Shown one piece after another: positions 33,270 through 42,808 of a stretch of 64,000 nucleotides of DNA. A program made the translations under genes and the position numbers. A model generated the notes under the pieces. That model saw only the letters and a program-made list of their open reading frames with translations. It had not been told where the DNA came from and did not search any database. Each line of letters begins with the position of its first letter. Within the stretch, counting starts at the first letter, position 1. Origin of the DNA: Marinospirillum sp031581385 (GTDB taxonomy: Bacteria > Pseudomonadota > Gammaproteobacteria > Pseudomonadales > Halomonadaceae); the NCBI RefSeq assembly GCF_044810985.1, contig NZ_CP085242.1:2728001-2792000 (forward strand), written 5' to 3'.

Positions 33270-33938
33270 CTACGGCTTCCAGTACAGGAAATTCTCTAGT
33301 AGCTTAAGACCGGCCTGGGCGCTTTTTTCGGGGTGGAATTGTACGGCAGCGACGTTATCCTGGGCGAGGGCAGCATGCATTTTCACCGGGCCATAGTTGC
33401 ATTCAGCCAACACCTGTTCGGGGTTTTCAGCCTGAACATAGTAGCTGTGCACAAAATAGAAGCGCTCACCGGCGGGCAGGCCTTGCCAGACAGGGTGTTC
33501 GGGTTGGGCAGGGTTGACCTGACTCCAGCCCATGTGGGGCACTTTCAGGCGCTGGCCTTGCGAGTCTTCAAGGTATTCGCCAAAAAATTTCACCTGGCCC
33601 TTGAAATGCCCCAGGCATTCCACGCCGCCGTTTTCCTCGCTGGATTCCATCAGGGCCTGAAAGCCAACGCAGATGCCCAGAAAGGGTTTGCTCTGCAGGC
33701 ATTCGCGGATGATGGGCACCAGCCCGGTGTTGTGCATTTCCGCCATGCAGTCGCGGATGGCACCGACACCGGGAAGAACCACTCGCTCGGCCTGGCGAAT
33801 GATTTCCGGGTCAGAAGAAATACCGACAGTCTTTTTGCCGGCAGCCATTTTTTCCAGGGCTTTATGGGCTGAATGCAGATTACCCATGCCATAATCAATG
33901 ATAACAACGTCCGGTTTGGCGGGTCCCTTGTCCATCAT
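33270..33938 (-). CDS. hisH: imidazole glycerol phosphate synthase, glutaminase subunit
   Basis: A 222-residue class I glutamine amidotransferase that feeds ammonia to HisF. The nucleophile Cys is in FLGICVGFQALM, where CVGFQ replaces the more usual CLGMQ. The His-Glu of the triad is in QFHPEKS. The oxyanion region (PGVGAIRDCM) is present. The ATG at 33938 overlaps the hisB stop by 4 nt. An alternative ATG follows one codon later. Confidence 0.95.
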   Translation of the reverse strand: MMDKGPAKPDVVIIDYGMGNLHSAHKALEKMAAGKKTVGISSDPEIIRQAERVVLPGVGAIRDCMAEMHNTGLVPIIRECLQSKPFLGICVGFQALMESSEENGGVECLGHFKGQVKFFGEYLEDSQGQRLKVPHMGWSQVNPAQPEHPVWQGLPAGERFYFVHSYYVQAENPEQVLAECNYGPVKMHAALAQDNVAAVQFHPEKSAQAGLKLLENFLYWKP

Positions 33939-34528
33939 AAAACGCCTTTGGTCGAGGGCATTTGTCCGGCCATACGCTCATCCGGGGACAGGGCCATGCG
34001 CAGGGCGCGACCAAAAGCCTTGAAGATGGTCTCGGCCTGGTGGTGGGCGTTGAAGCCTTTAAGGTTGTCGATGTGCAGGGTGACCTGGGCATGATTGACG
34101 AAGCCCTGGAAGAATTCCCAGAAAAGCTGGGTATCCAGTCCACCCAGGCTGGCACGGGTGAATTCCACATCCATAAACAGGCCGGGGCGACCGGAAAAGT
34201 CGATAACCACACGGGACAGGGCTTCATCCAGGGGAACATAGGCATGGCCGTAACGAACCATGCCTTTTTTGTCACCAACTGCCTGGGCAAAAGCCTGGCC
34301 CAGGGTGATGCCCAGGTCTTCAACACTGTGGTGGTCGTCGATATGCCGGTCACCGGTCATCTGGATGTCCATATCAATCAAACCATGGCGGGCCACCTGA
34401 TCCAGCATATGATCCAGAAAGCCGATACCGGATTCACTGGAAAACTGGCCTGTGCCATCCAGGTTGATTTCAACCTGAATTTTAGTTTCCAGGGTATTGC
34501 GGGTTACACTTGCAGTTCGTGCCGTCAT
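33935..34528 (-). CDS. hisB: imidazoleglycerol-phosphate dehydratase
   Basis: A 197-residue monofunctional enzyme for the sixth step of histidine synthesis. The Mn-binding histidine clusters are present: FLDHMLDQVARHG, DDHHSVED, and AHHQAETIFK. No phosphatase domain is fused, as in pseudomonads and unlike E. coli. It heads the leftward hisB-hisH-orf-hisA-hisF-MFS run; 138 bp separate it from the divergent acetyltransferase gene. Confidence 0.97.
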   Translation of the reverse strand: MTARTASVTRNTLETKIQVEINLDGTGQFSSESGIGFLDHMLDQVARHGLIDMDIQMTGDRHIDDHHSVEDLGITLGQAFAQAVGDKKGMVRYGHAYVPLDEALSRVVIDFSGRPGLFMDVEFTRASLGGLDTQLFWEFFQGFVNHAQVTLHIDNLKGFNAHHQAETIFKAFGRALRMALSPDERMAGQMPSTKGVL

Positions 34529-34666
34529 TGAGGGTGTGCACCTTTTCTGAGCTTGCGATGATCTGATTATAACAGTTGCGAGGTGGAAAGGCAGTCCAGA
34601 GCTTTTTATGCTGTCTAGAGTTGCAAGCTAAAATGAACTTAAACAACAACTGAGTGAGGGTGCGCC

Positions 34667-35116
34667 ATGCCTGTGCAATTGATACAAGCCGATGCCAATG
34701 CCTTGGCTGAGCAGTCTGCATGGCGGACTGACCTGGAAAAAATCTATTCAGAGGCGGAGCCCTTGCGACGCACTCTGCGCGGGGAAGTGCTGGAAGCCCC
34801 TCACTTTATTGAAGCGGCTTTGCAGGAAACCAGCAACTGGTTTGCTGCGGCCCTCTTTAATGATCATCTGATCGGTGCCGTGCTGGTGCGTTCTCTGGAA
34901 GATGAGTGGCAGCTTCGCCACCTCTGTGTCCGAGAAGTCACCCGCAGGCGCGGAGTCGGTAGTCGGCTGATGGCACTGGTGGCTACAAAAGCCAGGGAGC
35001 AGGGTCTGAGTGTCTGTGTGCCCGATGAAAACCTGACGCATGCCGACCAGATGCTGGTCAGGCGTCTGGGTTACTCTCTGGATGAGGGGCGAGGTGGATT
35101 TGTTCTGGAAAACTAG
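34667..35116 (+). CDS. GNAT protein of the PanM/PanZ type
   Basis: A 149-residue GNAT-fold protein. The acetyl-CoA loop VREVTRRRGVGSRLM is strikingly close to E. coli PanM (PanZ), which binds acetyl-CoA, promotes maturation of aspartate decarboxylase PanD, and damps pantothenate synthesis. The catalytic residues of a true acetyltransferase are not obvious. panD is not in the window. Orthology to PanM is likely but rests mainly on this motif; a general N-acetyltransferase is the alternative. Confidence 0.65.
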   Translation: MPVQLIQADANALAEQSAWRTDLEKIYSEAEPLRRTLRGEVLEAPHFIEAALQETSNWFAAALFNDHLIGAVLVRSLEDEWQLRHLCVREVTRRRGVGSRLMALVATKAREQGLSVCVPDENLTHADQMLVRRLGYSLDEGRGGFVLEN

Positions 35117-35172
35117 GAAGAAAAGGTCTGGAGTGGGCAAAACAGGCCTGAAGACTTAAGGATTGCAAAGCA

Positions 35173-36228
35173 ATGGCATTTTCTGAAAATACGGTAGTTC
35201 CAGAAAACACTTCGGCTCAGGCATTGCAGGATGTCCTTGCGGCCATACCGGCCGGTTTAGTGATGCTGGATCCCCAAGGCAAGGTCAGCCAGGCCAACGA
35301 GGCCGCCGCAGAACTTTTGGGTGCTCCCCTGAGAGGGGCTTCCTGGTTGGCTGTGGTGCAAAGAGCTTTTGCTCCGCGCAGCGATGATGGTCATGAGGTT
35401 TCACTGAAAGACGGACGCCGGGTGAGCCTGTCTATCAGTTCCATGTCCGCTGGACAGGGGCAGCTGATCCTGCTGCAGGATCTGACGGAAACCCGGCGTT
35501 TGCAGGAAGAGCTGGCCCGCCATGAGCGGCTGTCTTCCATGGGGCATATGGTGGCCTCTCTGGCCCACCAGCTGCGAACCCCTTTGTCGACTGCATTGCT
35601 TTATGCCGGGCACCTGCAAAAGGAAGGTCTGGAAGAACACCAACAGCAAAAGTTTGCCGGTAAACTGAAAAGCCGGCTACAGCATATGGATCAGCAGATA
35701 CGTGATATGCTGATTTTTGCCAAGGGTGAAACCCGCATGGCCCGACGCCTGGCTGTAGAGGATCTGGCCAAGGCCCTGCATGAAGCTGTACAGCCGGTTG
35801 TGGACAAGCATCAACTGAGTTTCAATTGGCAGGTTAACCTGCAGCCCTGTGAGCTGGTGGTGAGTCTGGATTCTCTGGTAGGCGCTGTGCTCAATCTGGT
35901 TAATAATGCTGCCGAAGCCTGTGATCCGCCGCCACCCATGGCCTTGCATCTGGAAACCGTTGCTGATTTGCCGGGTCAGCCCGGCATGCACCTGCTTCTC
36001 TGTGTGGCTGACGAAGGGCCGGGCATTGGTCAGGACCAGGTGGCCAAGGCGCAGGAACCCTTTTACACCACCAAGTCTCAGGGAACGGGTTTGGGGCTGG
36101 CAATAGTGCAAGCGGTTGTTGAGGCCCACAAAGGGCGTTTCTGGTTGCAATCGCGGACTGGAGAAGGCACACGCGCCTGGATTGCCTTGCCAATGGATGC
36201 TGATGGCGCTTCCGGTTCGGAAGCCTGA
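35173..36228 (+). CDS. fleS: flagellar two-component sensor kinase FleS/FlrB
   Basis: A 351-residue cytoplasmic histidine kinase. A PAS domain (about 15-105) precedes the HisKA dimer with the phospho-accepting H132 in SLAHQLRTPLS, then the HATPase domain with N, G1 and G2 boxes (LVNNAAEAC, DEGPGIG, GTGLGLAIV). No TM helix is seen. It pairs with FleR 20 nt downstream to switch on middle flagellar genes. The usual fleQ gene is not upstream; a PanM-like gene and hisB are there instead. Confidence 0.93.
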   Translation: MAFSENTVVPENTSAQALQDVLAAIPAGLVMLDPQGKVSQANEAAAELLGAPLRGASWLAVVQRAFAPRSDDGHEVSLKDGRRVSLSISSMSAGQGQLILLQDLTETRRLQEELARHERLSSMGHMVASLAHQLRTPLSTALLYAGHLQKEGLEEHQQQKFAGKLKSRLQHMDQQIRDMLIFAKGETRMARRLAVEDLAKALHEAVQPVVDKHQLSFNWQVNLQPCELVVSLDSLVGAVLNLVNNAAEACDPPPPMALHLETVADLPGQPGMHLLLCVADEGPGIGQDQVAKAQEPFYTTKSQGTGLGLAIVQAVVEAHKGRFWLQSRTGEGTRAWIALPMDADGASGSEA

Positions 36229-36247
36229 GTTGTAGTGGAGAGAAGCG

Positions 36248-37618
36248 ATGCAGCAACAAATATTGCTGGTTGAAGATGATGCGGATTTAAGAGAAGCCCT
36301 GGAAGATACGCTTGAACTTGAAGGTTGGGATTATGTCTCAGCCGTCAATGGGCGGGATGCCTTGAAACTGCTGGAAAAAAACTCGGTGGGTTTGGTGATT
36401 TCCGATGTCAGTATGCCGGTGATGGATGGCTATGAGCTGCTGGCCGAGGTCACCCAGAAGTATCCTGGCCTGCCCATGGTGCTGATGACTGCCTATGGCT
36501 CGGTGAGTCAGGCTGTGGAAGCCATGCGCCAGGGCGCTGTGGATTATCTGGTCAAGCCTTTTGAGCCTGAACTGCTGGTGACCCTGATACGGCCCCTGTT
36601 GAATTCCAGCCCTTTGAGTGATGCTACCGATCAGGGGCCGGTGGTGGAAGATCCTGCCAGCCTGGAATTGCTCAAGCTGGCCAGCCGTGTTGCCAAAAGT
36701 GATGCCTCGGTTATGATTGGGGGTGAGTCGGGAACCGGCAAGGAGGTGCTGGCGCGCTATATTCATCTGGAGTCGGGAAGAGCCAGCAAGCCTTTTGTTG
36801 CCATCAATTGTGCAGCGATTCCCGAAAGCCTTCTGGAAGCCACCCTGTTTGGTTATGAAAAGGGTGCTTTCACGGGGGCCAATGCCAGCACCCCCGGTAA
36901 ATTCGAACAGGCCGATGGTGGGACTCTGTTGCTGGATGAAGTTTCGGAAATGCCCATGGAGTTGCAGGCCAAGTTGCTGCGGGTGCTTCAGGAACAGGAA
37001 GTGGAACGCCTGGGCTCGCGCAAGACTCTGAAATTGAATGTGCGAGTGCTGGCAACCAGTAACCGAGATCTCAAGCAAAGCATCAGCGACGGAGTCTTCC
37101 GGGAAGATTTATACTATCGCCTGAATGTCTTTCCTCTGGTCTGGCCGCCACTGCGGGAGCGTAAGGCTGACATCCTGCTCCTGGCCAGAGCCTTGTTGGC
37201 CAAGCATGCGCAGCGCATGGGAGTAAGCCAGGTTCCTGAACTCCACTCCAGTGCCAGCAAGCTTTTACTGGAGCATGCCTGGCCTGGCAATGTGCGTGAG
37301 CTTGAGAATGTCATGCAGCGTGCCTTGATTATGACCACAGGCAAGCAGGTCACCGCTGAAAGTATTATCATAGAAAAAGACCACCGCCTTGCAGTGGCCG
37401 AAAATGACAGAAATGAGTCTCAACCGGCTCCGGTTCAGGCAAGCAGTGAGGCCCTCAAGGAGGATCTCAAGGAACAGGAGTTTCGAATGATTCTTGAAGC
37501 GCTGCAGCAGGAAGGTGGTCGCAAGAAAGAAACAGCGGAGCGACTCGGGATCAGCCCCCGAACCCTGAGATACAAGATCGCAAAAATGCGGGAGCTGGGT
37601 TTTCTGGAGCAAGGCTGA
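36248..37618 (+). CDS. fleR: flagellar sigma-54 response regulator FleR/FlrC
   Basis: A 456-residue NtrC-type activator. The receiver domain has D53 as phospho-acceptor (VISDVSMPVMDG). The AAA+ domain has Walker A GESGTGKE and the sigma-54 contact loop GAFTGA in the intact EKGAFTGA form. The C-terminal Fis-type HTH (KKETAERLGISPRTLRYKI) binds enhancer DNA. It should drive the sigma-54 promoters of the fli genes that follow, beginning with fliE. Confidence 0.95.
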   Translation: MQQQILLVEDDADLREALEDTLELEGWDYVSAVNGRDALKLLEKNSVGLVISDVSMPVMDGYELLAEVTQKYPGLPMVLMTAYGSVSQAVEAMRQGAVDYLVKPFEPELLVTLIRPLLNSSPLSDATDQGPVVEDPASLELLKLASRVAKSDASVMIGGESGTGKEVLARYIHLESGRASKPFVAINCAAIPESLLEATLFGYEKGAFTGANASTPGKFEQADGGTLLLDEVSEMPMELQAKLLRVLQEQEVERLGSRKTLKLNVRVLATSNRDLKQSISDGVFREDLYYRLNVFPLVWPPLRERKADILLLARALLAKHAQRMGVSQVPELHSSASKLLLEHAWPGNVRELENVMQRALIMTTGKQVTAESIIIEKDHRLAVAENDRNESQPAPVQASSEALKEDLKEQEFRMILEALQQEGGRKKETAERLGISPRTLRYKIAKMRELGFLEQG

Positions 37619-37724
37619 CCCGGCTGAGAAACATTTTGTAGCAGTAATTTCAGTCAACTTGTAGGAAGATGGTGTAGTCTTCCGGCTGACAATTAGGTAG
37701 AGTAAGTCAATCACTCTGAAAAAG

Positions 37725-37740
37725 TGGCTAACCTGTTGTT
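37725..37740 (+). promoter_or_regulatory. possible sigma-54 promoter for the fliE operon
   Basis: TGGCTA-N5-TTGTT has GG and the -12 pair spaced as in sigma-54 sites, but the -12 is GT rather than GC. It lies about 100 nt before fliE and just after fleR, where a FleR-dependent promoter is expected. Confidence 0.4.
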
Positions 37741-37841
37741 TTTTTGCACTTAGCCGGACAATTTATGCAAAAAATATAAGCTTTAACGATTGTTGCATAG
37801 AAAATACATATAAACAAAGTATAAAATAAGGGTGTCCAGAC

Positions 37842-38237
37842 ATGGTTGAACGCGCTGATATTTCCAGTGTTCTGTCCCAGATAAGGGCAAGTAGTCATGA
37901 TGTGAACTCCAGTTTTGCATCCGCTGAGTTGAATCAGCGGGCACCCTTGGTCAAGGGGTTGCAGGAAGGGGGGCAGGTTCCTGGCGTGACTGGTTCGGAA
38001 GAGGTCAAGGAAGTGCCTTCCTTTTCCACTTTACTGAAGCAGGCCATCGATAACGTCAACGGACATCAGCAGACGGCTAATGACATGCGAACCCGCTACG
38101 AACTGGGTGATCCCGACGTCGATATCACCAATGTGATGATTGCCGCCCAGAAGTCGAGTGTGTCTTTTGAAGCCATGACGCAGGTAAGAAACCGCCTGGT
38201 CAGTGCTTATCAAGAAGTGATGCGGATGCCTATCTGA
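37842..38237 (+). CDS. fliE: flagellar hook-basal body protein FliE
   Basis: A 131-residue rod/MS-ring junction protein, first substrate of the flagellar export gate. The C-terminal family motif is seen in PDVDITNVMIAAQKSSVSFEAMTQVRNRLVSAY, where the helices pack on FliF and the rod. The N-terminal 60 residues are variable. It is first in the fliEFGHIJ run, 39 nt before fliF. Confidence 0.95.
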   Translation: MVERADISSVLSQIRASSHDVNSSFASAELNQRAPLVKGLQEGGQVPGVTGSEEVKEVPSFSTLLKQAIDNVNGHQQTANDMRTRYELGDPDVDITNVMIAAQKSSVSFEAMTQVRNRLVSAYQEVMRMPI

Positions 38238-38276
38238 TCCTGACACAGGATAGAGTGGATTAACTGGGGTTATTGA

Positions 38277-40046
38277 ATGGAAAACGCGCCTGCCAATGTG
38301 GCTGCTGATGAAGGGGCAGAAAAAAATCTCCCTGAATCCGGCAAGTCAGAAGCAAGCAGTGCTACCACTGATCAAGCTGAAAGCAAAGACAAGCAGAGCA
38401 AAAAGAACTTGCTGAAAGGTGGCAGTAAGGCGGAAGCCTTGCTATCCAACTTCAATCAGTTGGATATTTTGCGCCAGATGGCTTTGCTGATCGGCTTTGC
38501 GGCCAGTATTGCACTGGGCTTTGCTGTCGTCCTCTGGTCTCAGTCCGACAGCTACCGGCCCTTGATGTCCAGCTTAAATGAGGTGGACTCTGCTGCTATT
38601 GTGGACGTTCTGGAACAGAACAACATCAGTTATCGCATTGATACTTCTTCAGGCGCGCTACTGGTCAAAGAAGATGATATCCACCAGGCCCGGATGCAGG
38701 TGGCTGGCGCGGATATCAGTCAGCCCAATACGGTGGGTTATGAACTGCTGGAGCAGGATCAGGGTCTGGGCACCAGTCAGTTCATGGAAAATGCCCGCTA
38801 CCTGCGTAGTATTGAGGGTGAACTGGCCCGAACCATTTCCAGTCTGGATGCCGTCCGTCAGGCACGCGTGCATCTTGCAGTTCCCCGCCAATCTGTATTT
38901 ATTCGTGATCAGCGCAAACCTTCGGCCTCTGTTTTTCTGACCCTGACACCCGGTCGCAGCCTGGACTCATCCCAGTCAAGAGCCATGATGAGCCTGGTGG
39001 CGTCCAGTGTTCCCCAGATGGCACTGGAAGATGTCACCATTGTTGACCAGCGCGGCAACCTGCTTTCCCAGAGTGAGGAAAGTGAGAGCGACAAGGCCAT
39101 GTCACGCCAGCTGGAACACACCCGTCAGGTCGAACAGCGTGTCAACGAGCGTATTCGCTCCATTCTTGAGCCGATAACCGGGCCCGGGCGTTTTCAGGCT
39201 GCTGTCTCGGTGGATGTTGATTATACCCAGGTGGAGGAAAGTTCTGAGCAGTTCAATCCGGACATGCCCGCTCTTCGCAGTGAGCAGACGGTTGATGAAG
39301 TGCGTAGTGGCGACTTCGGGCCTCTGGGCATCCCCGGTGCCCTGTCCAATCAACCTCCTCAGGATGGTTTTGCTCCTGAAGAAGCCACCGGTGAAGGGGA
39401 GGAAGGCAATACACCTAGCAATCGCCGTTCCCAGGCAACGCGCAATTTTGAACTGGATCGCAGCCTGACCTATTCCCGCAATGATGCCGGTCGCATTGCC
39501 CGCATGACGGTGGCCGTAGTTATTGATGATCTGATCCAGCGCAACCCGGAAACCGGTGAAGCCGAACGGCAACCCTGGAGTGAAAATGAAATTGAGCGCA
39601 TCAACAGCTTGGTGCGTAATGCTGTAGGCTACAGTGCCGCCAGGGGTGACAGTGTCAGCGTCATCAACTCACCCTTCGTGGAAAGCGACATTGATGAAGT
39701 GCCCGAATTGCCTTTCTGGGAGCAGCCCTGGTTCTGGGGGCTTGCCAAACAGGCACTGGCCGGGCTGTTTATCCTGATTCTTATTTTCGGTGTTCTCAGA
39801 CCCATCCTTCGTAACCTGGCGACCAAGTCGGATAAAGATATTGAGGATGCAGATGCCGATGATCTGGCACCCCTGGACGGTGGCTTGCCGGATGATCAGG
39901 TGACGCTCAGCGCATCTGATGATCCCCTGCTGGCACCGCCAAGTGACCTTTATGAACGTCAGCTCAATGCCATACGGGCCTTGATTGCTGAGAACCCTGG
40001 CCGTGTGGCTCAGGTAGTACGCCATTGGGTGGTTAACGATGAGTGA
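38277..40046 (+). CDS. fliF: flagellar MS-ring protein FliF
   Basis: A 589-residue inner-membrane ring former. An N-terminal cytoplasmic tail rich in charged residues is followed by the first TM helix (about 62-82), the ring-building RBM domains (YRPLMSSLNEVDSAAIVDVL, LDAVRQARVHLAVPRQSVF), a second TM helix (about 490-510) and the C-terminal FliG-binding tail. It overlaps fliG by 8 nt. Length is normal. Confidence 0.96.
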   Translation: MENAPANVAADEGAEKNLPESGKSEASSATTDQAESKDKQSKKNLLKGGSKAEALLSNFNQLDILRQMALLIGFAASIALGFAVVLWSQSDSYRPLMSSLNEVDSAAIVDVLEQNNISYRIDTSSGALLVKEDDIHQARMQVAGADISQPNTVGYELLEQDQGLGTSQFMENARYLRSIEGELARTISSLDAVRQARVHLAVPRQSVFIRDQRKPSASVFLTLTPGRSLDSSQSRAMMSLVASSVPQMALEDVTIVDQRGNLLSQSEESESDKAMSRQLEHTRQVEQRVNERIRSILEPITGPGRFQAAVSVDVDYTQVEESSEQFNPDMPALRSEQTVDEVRSGDFGPLGIPGALSNQPPQDGFAPEEATGEGEEGNTPSNRRSQATRNFELDRSLTYSRNDAGRIARMTVAVVIDDLIQRNPETGEAERQPWSENEIERINSLVRNAVGYSAARGDSVSVINSPFVESDIDEVPELPFWEQPWFWGLAKQALAGLFILILIFGVLRPILRNLATKSDKDIEDADADDLAPLDGGLPDDQVTLSASDDPLLAPPSDLYERQLNAIRALIAENPGRVAQVVRHWVVNDE

Positions 40047-41055
40047 AGAAGATCTCTACGCGGAAAACCTGTCTTCGCTGGAAAGAGCCGCCATCCTTCT
40101 GATGTCCCTGGGTGAAACCGATGCAGCTCAGGTACTCAAGCACATGGGGCCCAAGGAAGTTCAGAAGATAGGCCTGGCCATGTCGCAAATGCAGAATGTC
40201 AGCCGTGCACAGGTAGAAGAAGTTCTGGGCGACTTTCTTGAGGATGTTGGTGAACAAACCGGTCTGGGTGTGGGTGCGGACAGCTATATACGCCGCATGC
40301 TCAGTGAGGCTCTGGGTGAAGATAAAGCCAATGGCCTGATTGACCGCATCCTGCTGGGGGGGAATACCACGGGTCTGGATACCCTGAAGTGGATGGAACC
40401 CCGAGCTGTTGCAGACATTATCCGTTTTGAGCATCCTCAGATACAGGCCATCGTGATGTCTTATCTGGATCCGGATCAGGGTGCGGAAATTCTGCGCTTC
40501 TTTGATCCCAAGGTTCGCCTGGATGTGACCCTGCGCGTTGCTGCTCTGGAATCAGTGCAGCCTCAGGCCTTGCAGGAATTGAATGATATTCTGGAAAAAC
40601 AGTTCTCTGGTTCCGGTGGTACTCAAACCACCAGCATGGGCGGCGTCAAGGTGGTTGCCAATATCATGAACAACCTCGACAGCTCCATTGAGGGTGACCT
40701 GATGGATGCCATCAAGGAAATTGACGAAGCTCTGGGCGAAGAGATCGAAGACCTCATGTTCGTCTTTGATAACCTGGCCGATCTGGATGACCGTGATCTG
40801 CAGACCCTGCTGCGTGAAGTCAAGCCTGAAACCCTGACTCTGGCATTGAAAGGTGCAGAGACCCGTGTTCAGGAAAAGATCTTCAAAAACATGTCCAAAC
40901 GTGCCGCCGAGCTGCTGCGTGACGACCTGGAAGCGCAAGGCCCGGTTCGTGTCAGTGAAGTTGAATCCTCCCAGAAAGAAATTCTGGGTGTGGCGCGGCG
41001 TTTGGCTGATGATGGCACCATCAATCTGGCATCCAGCAACGACGAAATGTTATAA
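40039..41055 (+). CDS. fliG: flagellar motor switch protein FliG
   Basis: A 338-residue C-ring protein that converts stator action into torque. The N-terminal domain binds FliF, the middle domain carries the EHPQ-like motif (FEHPQIQAIVMSYL), and the C-terminal domain has the charged torque helix (DDRDLQTLLREVKPETLTLALKG). It shares 8 nt with fliF, so the two are translated together. Confidence 0.97.
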   Translation: MSEEDLYAENLSSLERAAILLMSLGETDAAQVLKHMGPKEVQKIGLAMSQMQNVSRAQVEEVLGDFLEDVGEQTGLGVGADSYIRRMLSEALGEDKANGLIDRILLGGNTTGLDTLKWMEPRAVADIIRFEHPQIQAIVMSYLDPDQGAEILRFFDPKVRLDVTLRVAALESVQPQALQELNDILEKQFSGSGGTQTTSMGGVKVVANIMNNLDSSIEGDLMDAIKEIDEALGEEIEDLMFVFDNLADLDDRDLQTLLREVKPETLTLALKGAETRVQEKIFKNMSKRAAELLRDDLEAQGPVRVSEVESSQKEILGVARRLADDGTINLASSNDEML

Positions 41056-41086
41056 GAAGGTCGCCATTGAATTTTGAGGACGTCTT

Positions 41087-42808
41087 GTGCCGCACAGAAA
41101 ACGCATACCTGCCAATGACAAGGTGCCCTTTGAGCGCTGGGAGATGCCGGACTTAACCGGCGTCCGCAAGCGCATTGCCCAACGCCTGGATGAACTTGAA
41201 GTAGAACAACAAGAAAGCGATTCAGAAAACCCGCCTGAACCGCAAGCCCCCACCCCTGAAGAAATCCAGACTTTGCGTGAGGAGGCACACAATTCCGGCT
41301 ATGCGGCTGGCTTTGAAGAAGGTAAACAGACGGGCCACGAAGAAGGCAAGGCACTGGGTTATCAGGAAGGTGAAGCCCAGGGACAGGAAGCCGGATTTCA
41401 AAGTGGTTATCAGCAGGGTCTGGAACAGGCCCAGCACGAAGTGGATCAGCAACTGGCGCGCCTGCAAAGTCTGATTGAACAACTGCAGGGACCACTGCAA
41501 AATCTGGATCAGGAAGTCGAAGCAGGCCTGCTGTCACTGGTTGATCTGATTTCTCGTGCCATTCTGCGCCGGGAAATCGGCATCAGCCGGGACTTTCTGG
41601 GCGAAGTTCTTCGCGAAGCCGTAGCGGCTTTGCCGGCAGGTCATCAGCGCCTGCGCATTTATATCAACCCCCAGGATCAGCAGTTGATTGAAGCGGTCAG
41701 AAGTGACTTGCTGGAAGAAAACCGGGTGATCAGTGATCCCCAGATAACCCCCGGAGGGGTCAGGGTGGAGACCCTGCAAAGCCTGGTCGACTCCACTCTG
41801 GAAAACCGCTACAAAAAAGTGATCGACTCTCTGCTGGATGCCGGTTACCAGGAAGTGGAGGGTGATCTGGAACCCTTGTCGCGTGATGTTCTCGCTGAAC
41901 CGGAAGCCACTCCGCCCCAGGAACCAACCCAGCCTGTTGCAGAAGAAACTCAAAGCCAGCCTGCCCCGACGCCTGAGGAAACGGCAGTGGACCCTCAGGA
42001 CTATCGGCACGATAACCTTGGGCAGGAAACTGAACCGGAGCCTGAGCCGGAATCTGAACCGGAACCGGAGCCCCAGCCTGAACCTGTTGCCAAGGTCAGT
42101 CTGCAACGCAGCTCGGCACCGCGCAATCTGCCACCCCTGGATGAGCAGCAAAAGCCTGCTGAGCCCTCACCGAACAATGAAAGCCCCGCAGCTGACCCGT
42201 CCGCTCAGGAAAGTGAAGACCCGGAAGATCTTCAGGCAGAAGAGCCTCCCGCTCAAGATGATCGGCAGCAGCCAGAGCCGGAAATGGATTTCCCAGAAAC
42301 AAACGGTCGGGATGAGCCAGCTGACTCTAGTGAACCATCAGAGCCTGGTGAAGTGACTGAATACCCTGAGAACCCCCAGGCCCCTGAACAAGAAGGCGAT
42401 CAACCGGAGCCTCCGGGCGATGGTGAATCACCAGACCCTGTTTCCCAGCCACAACCCCAGCCACCGCTGACGGATGAAGATGAAGACGACTTCTTTGATC
42501 AGGTTCTGGGTGGTGAGGAAGGTGAAACCCAGGAAAAGAATGAAGAGGCAGCGCCCGAACCAGAAGAAAAGGTTTGGGCACCTGAGTCTGTCCATGAAGT
42601 GCGTTATCTGGAAGACCCGGAAGCGGTTATGGAGAGCACCTGGAAAGATGATTTTCAAGACCACGAGGCATCGGAATCCGAATCCGAAGAAGACACCGAA
42701 GAGGCCGCCAACAACCCTGAACAGGCTCTGGACGACCTGATGAAGTTTGATGATGCCCCTGAAGAGGATGCTGGCACCCAGTCCGGTCGGGGTAATGATC
42801 ATGGTTAG
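41087..42808 (+). CDS. fliH: flagellar export regulator FliH with a very long acidic C-terminal extension
   Basis: A 573-residue protein, about twice the usual FliH length. Residues 1-260 look like a normal FliH: the N-terminal FERWEMPDL region, the glycine-spaced repeats (AAGFEEGKQTGHEEGKALGY...) and the C-terminal domain that holds FliI (NPQDQQLIEAVR...GGVRVET). Residues 261-573 are an acidic, Pro/Glu/Gln-rich tail with PEPEPE runs and few hydrophobic patches (DEDEDDFFDQVLGG, PEQALDDLMKF). The frame is open throughout and runs 8 nt into fliI. FliH normally ends at the FliI-binding domain, so the tail is unusual. Its role is unknown. Confidence 0.9.
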   Translation: MPHRKRIPANDKVPFERWEMPDLTGVRKRIAQRLDELEVEQQESDSENPPEPQAPTPEEIQTLREEAHNSGYAAGFEEGKQTGHEEGKALGYQEGEAQGQEAGFQSGYQQGLEQAQHEVDQQLARLQSLIEQLQGPLQNLDQEVEAGLLSLVDLISRAILRREIGISRDFLGEVLREAVAALPAGHQRLRIYINPQDQQLIEAVRSDLLEENRVISDPQITPGGVRVETLQSLVDSTLENRYKKVIDSLLDAGYQEVEGDLEPLSRDVLAEPEATPPQEPTQPVAEETQSQPAPTPEETAVDPQDYRHDNLGQETEPEPEPESEPEPEPQPEPVAKVSLQRSSAPRNLPPLDEQQKPAEPSPNNESPAADPSAQESEDPEDLQAEEPPAQDDRQQPEPEMDFPETNGRDEPADSSEPSEPGEVTEYPENPQAPEQEGDQPEPPGDGESPDPVSQPQPQPPLTDEDEDDFFDQVLGGEEGETQEKNEEAAPEPEEKVWAPESVHEVRYLEDPEAVMESTWKDDFQDHEASESESEEDTEEAANNPEQALDDLMKFDDAPEEDAGTQSGRGNDHG

